From contig NZ_CP098806.1 of assembly GCF_023822005.2 (NCBI RefSeq), positions 2,852,001 through 2,916,000 on the forward strand: 64,000 nt of DNA, in the 5' to 3' direction. A program made the position numbers and the translations under genes. Positions 1 through 8,349 of this stretch are shown here, piece by piece; the first letter of the stretch is position 1; the number at the start of each line of letters is the position of its first letter. This DNA is from Dyadobacter fanqingshengii. GTDB taxonomy: Bacteria > Bacteroidota > Bacteroidia > Cytophagales > Spirosomataceae. The notes under the pieces were generated by a model, which was not told the origin of the DNA, made no database searches, and saw only the letters and a list, made by a program, of their open reading frames with translations.

Positions 1-396
1 TCAGGAATAAGTTGTTTCGATGAAGGTGCTTCTTATAGGTTGATGAACCAATAGGCAATTCAACTTTTGGCTTAATATTTCTTGACTAGCTCGCACCGAT
101 ACAGTTCTAACCTATTCGTTGCCTGGTTTAATGCGTGGTGCACGTTCTTATCAGGCAGCCATCATTCCAAAAATCTTTAGACTTATAAATCGTATTTGAG
201 ACATATTATACTGGAAGCTAAGGCATTAATTTCTTTTCCATTTTCGACGTTGATTCCTCCTGGAAGCCTACGCTGCTCGTCTTAAAGTTAATCCACTAGA
301 CAAGCTCAGACATTACTGAAAATTTATTATCGACTAATCCGCCCTAAGCTAAATCATTGCCGGACAAAGTTTGTGATGTCTGCTCCCGGCCTTTTG
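1..396. other. gene-free region downstream of the eCIS operon
   Basis: No convincing gene is seen on either strand. It follows the 3' end of the minus-strand eCIS operon. A weak GCCGG...CCGGC dyad lies close to the stop codon of the DUF4157 gene (about 360-395), but it has no clear U-tract, so no terminator is called. No immunity-like gene follows the putative nuclease toxin within the visible sequence. Confidence 0.5.
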
Positions 397-3300
397 TTAT
401 TGAGTTATTCGTAGTCCAGGATTTCTTCTTTCCAATGTCTTTTTGGAAATTCCAATCTGATCGTAGTAATTGGTAATTCTCTGATTATTTTTTATTCTTT
501 CTACAATGTATCCGGCTATTGTATCACCTACTCCATTTAGCGATTTTAATGAACGAATGGCTGCCGCATCATCTGCCGCACTATTCACTGTCGTTGTTAA
601 GTTAAAAGCAGTTTTTGGAGACGCCCCTGTTTTATAGTCTGCGAAAGAACTTGAAATACTTGTAGGATAAGAAATATCATTTGCAATTGGAGCAGGCACT
701 GATCGGGTGCTTCCATCGGTATTTACTAACTCAGCAAAGCAGGAAAGCCTGGTCGGAACCGAAACCTCTGCTTGAAGGATTGCTCCGATTTTGTCTAGAT
801 TTTCGGAGGAATCTAAACCGGTTGGCCAATCATCATCGTTGGGATCTTGGATTTTTGCCACCCAAGGGGAAATACTTCTACCATAAATAGCTTCCACGGA
901 GAAATTGCTAACATTTTTTCCACTTTCAATATGATCCTTGACATGAGATTCGAACCCCCTTTCATGATCTCCATTGGCATTTTGAAAGAGAGGGGTAAGG
1001 TTTTGCCAGTCATTACCCGGCCCCCCTATATGCCAACTGAGTAAATGGCCCCTGACATAGAATGCTCTTGCTCCTTGTTTGCGATCATTGAGAATAGAAT
1101 AATTGGTATTAAACAAACTGCTGTTAGCTTCACTTCCACCTGTGCGACTCGGCGCTAGCGATGCTACCTGAGCATGAGTACCAAACCCCCCAACCATTGG
1201 TCCGTACAATGTAGGTGTATTATTTGCCGAAGCTGGAATAGCTGCATTTTGGGTCAGTGTCACCAATTCAGTAAAAAGCTGAGCAATTCGAGAATTCTTC
1301 GTGTCTTCTTGATCTGGCGAAACACCTCGAGCTTTCTCTGTCTCAATTTCTTGCGCTTTTGATCTTAAAGGAGCGATAATAGTTGCACCAATTTGCGGAT
1401 TTGCCTCCAATTCGGCTACCCAGTTTAGATAGTTGATTGGTGTGGAAGCAATGATTAATCTTGCATTTGCTCCAGTTCCTTCAAAATACATTTGATGACT
1501 ATGTCCATCATAGGTCTGAAATTTTTTCCTCAGTCCCAACCATCCCAGAACTTTATTCGCCGCTTGCCCCACTTTTTGTTTCCCGGCTTCCACTTTTCCC
1601 TGAACCTTGCCTTTGATCTTCGCTACTGCCTTCTGTACTTTCCTGACAATTGGCCTGGCCTTTATCAGGATGAGATCAATTACCCTGTAAATAGGTTTGC
1701 GTATCATCTCAATGCCGCGTTGCAACTTGTCAGCAAAATTCCCTAGCCCTACAAGCTTGGCCAGGAAGTCAATGGCGATTACAACGCCATTGGTTAGAGC
1801 CCTTATTACGTTTTCCTTAATAGCAGAAACGTTGCCCTGAACGGCCAGCCCGATCGCATCAAGGAATGAATTGACAATCTCGGCGATGCGGTCAATATTG
1901 TCCACCAGCCATTTTAGTGCCTTATATGCAGCCTGGATGAGCTTAATGAATCCAAGCCCCGGGATAAATAGTTGTGCTACCCAGAGCAAGAATTTTCTGA
2001 TGATTGCCTGGAATATTTCTTCTTTGATTTTTTTGAAGATCGATTCCAAATGACTGCTCACCTCGGTTTTTACCCATTCCCAAAGTGCGCCTATTCCATC
2101 GTTAATAAGAATTTTGACCGGTTCGAGGATTTTTCCTCCGACGGCCTCTGCCTTTTCAGCAAGGGCAAGGAATTCGTCTATCGAAACATGTAACTTTTGC
2201 TTGATGCGCTCAAAGAGAAATTCTTTTGTGATGCCCAATATTTGTGTGGCTAAATCGAACATCCCTTCGGCGTCCATTTTTTTAGGTATTTGGATATTTA
2301 TCGCGCTGCTGGCTCCTGTGAGCCACATCCAAAATCCCTGCTCGAGATAGGTGTCAATGTTGGCCGAAAACTCGTCCATCCCACCCTTGATTCCAGCCAC
2401 CAAATTGTTAAAGAAGCGTTTCGGCGAACTTAAAATATCACTAACGTACTCCCCAATCCGACTGGCAATAGAGCCAAGCAACTGGCCCAACTTTTTGATC
2501 GCAGAGGCTACGTCACCAATAAAACTGAAGGCATCGACTATCCAGGAGGCGCTGAGTTCCTCATTGATTTTATCAAAGTCCTCCTGAAGCTTGTTTACGC
2601 TTTCAACGTATGCGTCAGATAGGGTTTCAATCAGTTCATCTTGGCTTTCATTGACACTGGTTTCCAATTCTGAGAACTTGGTCAAGGCTTCGCTAAACAT
2701 TTCCCCGGCAAATCCCAGCTCTTCTTCACTCAAAGTGGCTTTAAGCTCCTCTAACTCAGTTCTACCAAGTTTTATTCTTTCAAGTGCACGGTTAAGCTCA
2801 AGCTCAACTGTTCCCGCAATATTGTCCAGGACAGTGTCCATTTCAGCCAGGAAGCGTTCTTTTTCTTCCCTGAAAATATGCGCTACACCGTTGGACAGCC
2901 CGGCCCATTCTGCAATTTTGTCGTCAAATGTGAACCAGCCGTAATGATCATCAAGTCTCGAGCGCACCCTGCTCTTGAATGTTTCATTGGCATCTTCAAC
3001 CGCATCTGAAAAAGTGGTCTCAACGGTAGTACTAAGCTCTTCAAGGATGAGCTGAACATCTCCCTCCGTTTTTAGATAAATTCCGTCTATACCTTCTTTG
3101 ATCTGACGCTGCCGTGTTTCAACAGCCGTTTCCTTGGTCTTTTGACCGCCAAATACCTCATCCGTTTTGGAGGTTTTGATTTCGGACATTTCACCCAGTC
3201 CATAGCCGGAGACTTGGTCAGCGCGTTTTTGCGACTTCTCCAAACGCTGCTCCTCAACCTGGCGGTAGCGGACCGGGGCGGCTGCGATTTCCCGCTGCGC

Positions 3301-5304
3301 ATCTCGTTTGGTTTGAAGCGCCTTTTCAAACTGTGGTTCTTCAGATTCCTCTAACTGTTTCTCGCTCAGCCCCTCCTGAACCATTTGCTGATCCAGTTCT
3401 TTGCTTTTGTGATCCAGAGATATCTCCTCGTCCGTTCGGGGCTTAGGAGCGGCTTGCCCAGTTGGTAATTGAGAAGGGGCATCGGCAGGTTTAGCTTCGG
3501 GTACCTCTATATTGTCAGGTTTGAGGTTCTGACCTTCCGGTAACTCTTGCTGCTGCACAACTTCAAGAGTTCCTGTAACCTTACCTTTTTCTGTTGAAAT
3601 GGTTTCCTTGAATTCTTGCTTAGCCTCCTCCAATTTACCACTACCTGCAAATTTCTTTGCCTCCTCTTCCGTATTCGGCATTTTGGATTCAATCTTTTCT
3701 TTCAGTCTGCTCTTAAACTCATACCGGTTAAAGGGCTTAGGTTGCGCCGCTGCCTCTAAATTAGCGGCCTGTTGATCCTGTCCCGATTGCAGACTTTGTT
3801 CTTCGGTTGACAGCGCCGAGGCCGTCATTGCCTCATCCCTCTTTTGTTCAGGTAGTTCGTGGCTCCGCTGTTTTTTAGCATCTTTCGACACCTGCGTTTT
3901 TGCCATTCTGAAAGCGGGATCCTCAGCCGGGCATTTAGGCGCTTGCGCCGCAACCTGAGATTCTGGTTGTGGTGCTGCCGGACTGGTGGGCGCAGGCGTG
4001 CCAGATGTTAAATTCGTTGGTGCAGTAGATGGCGACTCTGTGGTATTGCTTCTTGGTTTCTGACCCTTTGGCTTACAGATGGGGAGTACGGGTTCCTTTC
4101 TCTGGAGAGGTTTCGCAATTCCATTTTTGTCACCTGATTTCTCAGTCTCCTTTGTTGAAGTGGCTTCCGTCGCCTGTTCTTCATGGATTTGGGCGGCCTT
4201 GTCCTCAGCTCTTTCCTGCATTTCAAGCAAAGCCTCTTGTTCATTAGCCCCAGGATGCATCTCCTGTTCGATCCTTGTTTCGGCAGGTTTGAGTAGCTCG
4301 CCCTTTGACCTTGCCTGCTGGAGGGTATGTGCTAGCTCATGTGCCAAGAGAAACTTACCATCAGTAGTATTGGGCCTGTATTTGTTGCTGTTGAAAAACA
4401 CATCCCATCCATACGTAAATGCCTGAGCACCTAATATCTCATTCATTCTGACGGCAGTTTCATCAGTATGTATTCGGACCTTGGATAGATCAACTCCGTA
4501 GCCAGCTTCCATATCCTTCCTTATGAATTCTGACAATCCATAGCCTAAGCCATTGCCGGAATTTAGGATAGTCTCTACCGAACTCATACTAGCTTGTGGG
4601 ATGGGTCTTTCAAAAGTAGATTTTGCCTGAACGGACACTTCCTCTTCCTTATCGACTTCCCTGCGTTGTATTTGGTTTGACATTACAGGCTGAATACCTG
4701 CCGCTTCAAAGGATATATTTTCACCGTCAAGGATCTCTTTTCGCTGTACGAAGGGAGTAATACTGTCCGCCAGGTGCCCTCTTTGTTGATCTTTCCTTGC
4801 GTCGCAATCCTCACATTTGTTTTGGATATCGGGTGTCGCCGAATTTTCGACTATACTGTCGGCCATCCGGTCCGCCTCTTGTTCATACTTGTCATCTGCC
4901 TTACCTACGCTAAGTTTAAATTGCAGCGTAGATGATCTGGAGGTGGTTTGCCTCTTGGATTGGACAGAGATATCGTCTGATGGGATTTGCACTTCCTTAT
5001 TTGAATCCAATTCGATGTCATCGCCTTGTTCACTCATGGAAGCCATGGAATTCCCCTCAGAAAGTGGACTCATTTGAACTGCCTCCTCTTCCAACGCCTT
5101 CATCTGAATTCCCCCTGAAGTTGCTGACATGACGGGAGTGGCAGGTGTTGAAGGCATCATCATCACCTGGTCAGCGGCAGCATCAGCTTCCTGCTCGTAT
5201 TTATCGTTGGGCTTGCCTACTTTCAGGGCAGGCTGAATCACACTTTTCCCAGGCCCGGCAGGCCGGGATTTGGGAAAAGTCGTTTTTTCAGCAATAGCAC
5301 CCAT
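397..5304 (-). CDS. eCIS-associated DUF4157 protein with C-terminal nuclease-like domain (putative payload)
   Basis: This 1635-aa protein is the last gene of the injection operon. The N-terminal third holds two copies of a KYEQEAD motif (about residues 28-48 and 132-152) and a DUF4157 domain at about 245-335 with zinc-protease motif HELAH at 322-326. A long Glu/Lys/Gln-rich segment likely to form coiled coils follows, then amphipathic and hydrophobic helices at about 900-1250. The C-terminus has RGHL (His about 1420) followed by NDWQNLTPL and a downstream HERGFE. This is the pattern of DNA/RNA non-specific endonucleases of the beta-beta-alpha metal type (Endonuclea_NS_2-like). The last ~50 residues look like a helix-hairpin-helix (LNGVGDTIAGYIVERI). 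DUF4157 is a known marker of eCIS loci. Inference: a modular payload delivering a nuclease. The DUF4157 call is firm; the nuclease call rests on motif recognition. No signal peptide is seen. Confidence 0.88.
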   Translation of the reverse strand: MGAIAEKTTFPKSRPAGPGKSVIQPALKVGKPNDKYEQEADAAADQVMMMPSTPATPVMSATSGGIQMKALEEEAVQMSPLSEGNSMASMSEQGDDIELDSNKEVQIPSDDISVQSKRQTTSRSSTLQFKLSVGKADDKYEQEADRMADSIVENSATPDIQNKCEDCDARKDQQRGHLADSITPFVQRKEILDGENISFEAAGIQPVMSNQIQRREVDKEEEVSVQAKSTFERPIPQASMSSVETILNSGNGLGYGLSEFIRKDMEAGYGVDLSKVRIHTDETAVRMNEILGAQAFTYGWDVFFNSNKYRPNTTDGKFLLAHELAHTLQQARSKGELLKPAETRIEQEMHPGANEQEALLEMQERAEDKAAQIHEEQATEATSTKETEKSGDKNGIAKPLQRKEPVLPICKPKGQKPRSNTTESPSTAPTNLTSGTPAPTSPAAPQPESQVAAQAPKCPAEDPAFRMAKTQVSKDAKKQRSHELPEQKRDEAMTASALSTEEQSLQSGQDQQAANLEAAAQPKPFNRYEFKSRLKEKIESKMPNTEEEAKKFAGSGKLEEAKQEFKETISTEKGKVTGTLEVVQQQELPEGQNLKPDNIEVPEAKPADAPSQLPTGQAAPKPRTDEEISLDHKSKELDQQMVQEGLSEKQLEESEEPQFEKALQTKRDAQREIAAAPVRYRQVEEQRLEKSQKRADQVSGYGLGEMSEIKTSKTDEVFGGQKTKETAVETRQRQIKEGIDGIYLKTEGDVQLILEELSTTVETTFSDAVEDANETFKSRVRSRLDDHYGWFTFDDKIAEWAGLSNGVAHIFREEKERFLAEMDTVLDNIAGTVELELNRALERIKLGRTELEELKATLSEEELGFAGEMFSEALTKFSELETSVNESQDELIETLSDAYVESVNKLQEDFDKINEELSASWIVDAFSFIGDVASAIKKLGQLLGSIASRIGEYVSDILSSPKRFFNNLVAGIKGGMDEFSANIDTYLEQGFWMWLTGASSAINIQIPKKMDAEGMFDLATQILGITKEFLFERIKQKLHVSIDEFLALAEKAEAVGGKILEPVKILINDGIGALWEWVKTEVSSHLESIFKKIKEEIFQAIIRKFLLWVAQLFIPGLGFIKLIQAAYKALKWLVDNIDRIAEIVNSFLDAIGLAVQGNVSAIKENVIRALTNGVVIAIDFLAKLVGLGNFADKLQRGIEMIRKPIYRVIDLILIKARPIVRKVQKAVAKIKGKVQGKVEAGKQKVGQAANKVLGWLGLRKKFQTYDGHSHQMYFEGTGANARLIIASTPINYLNWVAELEANPQIGATIIAPLRSKAQEIETEKARGVSPDQEDTKNSRIAQLFTELVTLTQNAAIPASANNTPTLYGPMVGGFGTHAQVASLAPSRTGGSEANSSLFNTNYSILNDRKQGARAFYVRGHLLSWHIGGPGNDWQNLTPLFQNANGDHERGFESHVKDHIESGKNVSNFSVEAIYGRSISPWVAKIQDPNDDDWPTGLDSSENLDKIGAILQAEVSVPTRLSCFAELVNTDGSTRSVPAPIANDISYPTSISSSFADYKTGASPKTAFNLTTTVNSAADDAAAIRSLKSLNGVGDTIAGYIVERIKNNQRITNYYDQIGISKKTLERRNPGLRITQ

Positions 5305-5312
5305 CTGATGAT

Positions 5313-5498
5313 TTAAGATTTGATCGGATTCATAACCTCCCCTGGCTCCAGCGCGCTCATACCATGCCGCTCCTGTTCCACGGGACTCATTTTTTCCTCC
5401 TTTTCAGGTTCCTTCGAGATTTCTTCCTTGTCCACGACCACGACCACAGGTTCCTTTTCCTCATCATGGTCCGGCTTTCTTCTGACTTTCTTACGCAT
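5313..5498 (-). CDS. small charged protein between eCIS ATPase and DUF4157 gene
   Basis: A 61-aa Lys/Glu/Val-rich ORF with no recognised domain. It fits the operon exactly: it starts 11 nt after the ATPase stop and ends 8 nt before the DUF4157 start, the same spacing as its neighbours, so I treat it as a real gene. It could be a loading or chaperone-like accessory for the adjacent payload, but nothing in the sequence shows that. Confidence 0.55.
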   Translation of the reverse strand: MRKKVRRKPDHDEEKEPVVVVVDKEEISKEPEKEEKMSPVEQERHGMSALEPGEVMNPIKS

Positions 5499-5509
5499 GA
5501 TCCAAATAT

Positions 5510-6859
5510 TTAAATCGTTCTACCAACTTTTTGGTATTCTCTGCGGATTCCTTCCCGGATGTCTTCCAGCTGCACGATCTTCTCTTCGTTTTCCAGTGCC
5601 ATCAACAAGCTGTGCTGGATGACATTGATAATCACACCCCCACTCAGCTCGTGAGAAGCGGCAATTGATGCCAGATCCACTTTGGACTCCAATTTTGCCT
5701 TTTCGGGGAATCCTTTTTTCCAAAGGAGAAATCGCTCTTCTGCCTGTGGCACGGGAAAAAATACGCTGGCCTGAAAACGCCGCATAAACGCATCATCCAG
5801 GTTGTTTTTCAGGTTTGTTGCCAGGATGACCAATCCATCGTAGTCCTCGATTCGCTGCAACAGGTATGATACTTCCTGGTTGGCATAGCGATCATGAGCG
5901 TCGCTGACAGATGTCCGTTTCCCAAAAAGTGCATCAGCTTCATCAAAAAATAGAATCCAACCTTGTTTTTCGGCTCTATCAAAGACTTTTGACAGATTTT
6001 TTTCCGTTTCGCCAATATACTTGGATACGAGTCGGGAAAGATCTATTCGATAGACATCCAGGTTCATCTTTTTACCCAGAAGTGCTGCGGTCAGAGTTTT
6101 TCCTGTTCCGGGTGGTCCAAAAAACAAAGCCTTATAGCCAGGTTTTAGTATTCTGGACATCCCCCATTCCTTCATCAGAAAATCCTTGTGTTTTAACCAC
6201 ACTTCAAGTTCCCGAAGGTGAATCCAGGTTTCCTCCGGAAGAACCAGATCTTCCCAATCCAGAGGAGTTTGAAGGCGTTGAGCCGGAAATTCGGAACTGA
6301 AGGGAGGTTTCTGGACTTTCCCGATGGTTATTTGGTCGAGAACTTCTCGGGAAATAATCAATGCTCCATTTAGAAAGGATTCATCGGTTTCGACTTCGCT
6401 CAGCCGAAGGATATTTTCTTTGAACAGAATTCCATTTGCATCGAGAAGATTTTGATATAGAAAGCGTTTTTTAAGATCATTCCCTGCCAGAATAAACAGT
6501 ACCGTTTCCCCGGTGGGAATAAATCCGTTGTGAGACTTTCCCTTTCGTCCTCCAAACTCCGTGTAAATCTGCTGTGTTATCTGATTGCGGCTCATAAACA
6601 TATCCAGGAGTTGTGGGCGGATATGCGGTACCGCTGCCAAAATAATCAAAAATCGCTCAGCCGGACCCAGGTGAAGCTCCCTGACCAGATCAGCATAAGT
6701 GGAATCATATCCACTCAGATCGGGAGCAGGAATTTGCAATAGTTCGGCAGATCCGGATCCTGGATTTGCATTGATCGCTGAGCGGGCTTTCAGGATTTGC
6801 TGGAGCCAGTCGAGTTCGAGCTGGATCGTTTGGGCGTTATCGTGCGCTTTGCTTACCAT
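5510..6859 (-). CDS. eCIS AAA+ ATPase (Afp15/Pvc15-like)
   Basis: An AAA+ ATPase of about 449 aa with Walker A GPPGTGKT (about residues 248-255), Walker B ILFFDEAD (about 302-309) and a downstream RRF arginine-finger region (MRRFQASVFF). Afp15/Pvc15-type ATPases are present in nearly all eCIS loci and are needed for assembly or maturation of the particle; they act in the cytoplasm. The open frame extends to a GTG at 6913, but that would overlap the tape-measure gene by 61 nt. The ATG at 6859 gives a short overlap typical of this operon and is preferred. Confidence 0.9.
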   Translation of the reverse strand: MVSKAHDNAQTIQLELDWLQQILKARSAINANPGSGSAELLQIPAPDLSGYDSTYADLVRELHLGPAERFLIILAAVPHIRPQLLDMFMSRNQITQQIYTEFGGRKGKSHNGFIPTGETVLFILAGNDLKKRFLYQNLLDANGILFKENILRLSEVETDESFLNGALIISREVLDQITIGKVQKPPFSSEFPAQRLQTPLDWEDLVLPEETWIHLRELEVWLKHKDFLMKEWGMSRILKPGYKALFFGPPGTGKTLTAALLGKKMNLDVYRIDLSRLVSKYIGETEKNLSKVFDRAEKQGWILFFDEADALFGKRTSVSDAHDRYANQEVSYLLQRIEDYDGLVILATNLKNNLDDAFMRRFQASVFFPVPQAEERFLLWKKGFPEKAKLESKVDLASIAASHELSGGVIINVIQHSLLMALENEEKIVQLEDIREGIRREYQKVGRTI

Positions 6860-8349
6860 TCTGTGAAAAGGAGTTCGTTCATCCAGGGAAGTTTGATCAT
6901 ACTGATCGTCCACGGGAGCTTGTTAAGAAGTATATCTATCGAAATCCGCGGAATCGCCAGGTTGTAGCCTTTTCCTGTTCGTTTCAGGCTCCCTTCTCTT
7001 GGGAAAAAGCTTCTTGCCATCGAACTCCCTGAAGTACCTTTCACGGCGGTCCAACGCCCGGCCATGGCATCGAGCAGATTTGCGATTTCCTCCCTCTCCG
7101 TTTGGGTAGGAGAAAAAGTGACGCTAATAGGTTCGGTAGGCGCCAGCCCGCACAGAATCTTATTTAACAGCAAGTCGGATTCTTCATAGCTAAAAGAATC
7201 ATCCAAAAATGCCTGAATTAAAAGTGCTGCTCTATTCTGGGATTCTATTGATACAAATTGCTTATCCTCAACCAGACCAAGTCCTTTGAAAAAGAATGGC
7301 AAATAAGGCGCCGCTAATACCAACCCAGCATTTGAAATGGGAAAAGTTTCATCAAAGCCAATTTTTACATGTGAGACAGGTTGACCAGCCTTTTCCGTTG
7401 AACCTGATTTAGGCAATTTTTCATAAAATTTGGCTTTCGCTATTTGCTGAGCTACTGCTTGGCTCTCTGAGTTCTGGCTGGCGTTTTTATATGTCGTGGT
7501 GTGGGTCCATTTTGACCACATTTTTTCCAAAGCTTCTTTTTTAGAAGAGCCAGGAATCAGTTCAGCCAATAACACCGAATACTCCTCAGATGTAGAGGAT
7601 CTATTTAACTGAGCCTTTAGCCATTTCGAAATCGGGTCAGAAAGTTTGGTTTCTGAAATGAGAAAAGCCTCCAGAAAGCATCTATCCAGCTTTTGCCCAA
7701 GCTTATTTTCGGAGTATACCTCAGGAGAAAGTGCGAATATCAAACTTTTCCTGAGGGTCAAATGCTCGTTTAGTTTTTCAGAAAAAGCCATGGAAATCAG
7801 TTTCAGGATTGTCTTACCGTTCAAGTGAAGTTCCAGTCGGGAAAGCATGGCCGGAGTAAAGGATTCCGATCGGATCCATCCATAAAATACCGGGTTTTTC
7901 CCCGCCAAAAAACTCTGAATCAGACCTCGAATTCCCTCCTTGTTGTACTGAGAAGCCCACCATGGCCTATGCCCGTTTCGAAGCAGATAGTCCAATAATT
8001 CCACCGACTTTGTTTCATCGTGAGGAATATGCGATTTTACATTTTGTTCCGCTGAAAGCGTTATCGGGGCCGTTGAAATCTGTTTTAAAAGCTGTGTTTT
8101 CAGGCTTTCCTTTAATTTTTGCTGAAATAATTCAGGAGATATACCCTCCCCGATTTTCCCCAAATTAATCTCAACCCGATCAAGACGGATCCATTTGCCA
8201 TCCGTGTCCAACTCATCCAGGGCCTGTTCCAGCACAGGCAGCCACTCTTTTTGAAATCGGTCGCTCCACTGATTTATAGCCGCTTTCGCCCTGCCCTCGT
8301 CTTTGTAACGCAGGTCCAGAATTTGGCTATGGATCAGATGTTGTCCCAT
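6853..8349 (-). CDS. eCIS tape-measure protein (Afp14-like, CIS_TMP family)
   Basis: A 498-aa protein whose start (MGQHLIHSQILDLRY, then RVEINLGKIGEG) is characteristic of the contractile injection system tape-measure family. The family protein fills the inner tube and sets particle length. Its position between the fibre-like gene and the AAA+ ATPase is the Afp13-14-15 order. Its start codon ATG overlaps the stop codon of the upstream gene by 1 nt (position 8349), indicating translational coupling. No transmembrane segment is evident. Confidence 0.8.
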   Translation of the reverse strand: MGQHLIHSQILDLRYKDEGRAKAAINQWSDRFQKEWLPVLEQALDELDTDGKWIRLDRVEINLGKIGEGISPELFQQKLKESLKTQLLKQISTAPITLSAEQNVKSHIPHDETKSVELLDYLLRNGHRPWWASQYNKEGIRGLIQSFLAGKNPVFYGWIRSESFTPAMLSRLELHLNGKTILKLISMAFSEKLNEHLTLRKSLIFALSPEVYSENKLGQKLDRCFLEAFLISETKLSDPISKWLKAQLNRSSTSEEYSVLLAELIPGSSKKEALEKMWSKWTHTTTYKNASQNSESQAVAQQIAKAKFYEKLPKSGSTEKAGQPVSHVKIGFDETFPISNAGLVLAAPYLPFFFKGLGLVEDKQFVSIESQNRAALLIQAFLDDSFSYEESDLLLNKILCGLAPTEPISVTFSPTQTEREEIANLLDAMAGRWTAVKGTSGSSMARSFFPREGSLKRTGKGYNLAIPRISIDILLNKLPWTISMIKLPWMNELLFTEW

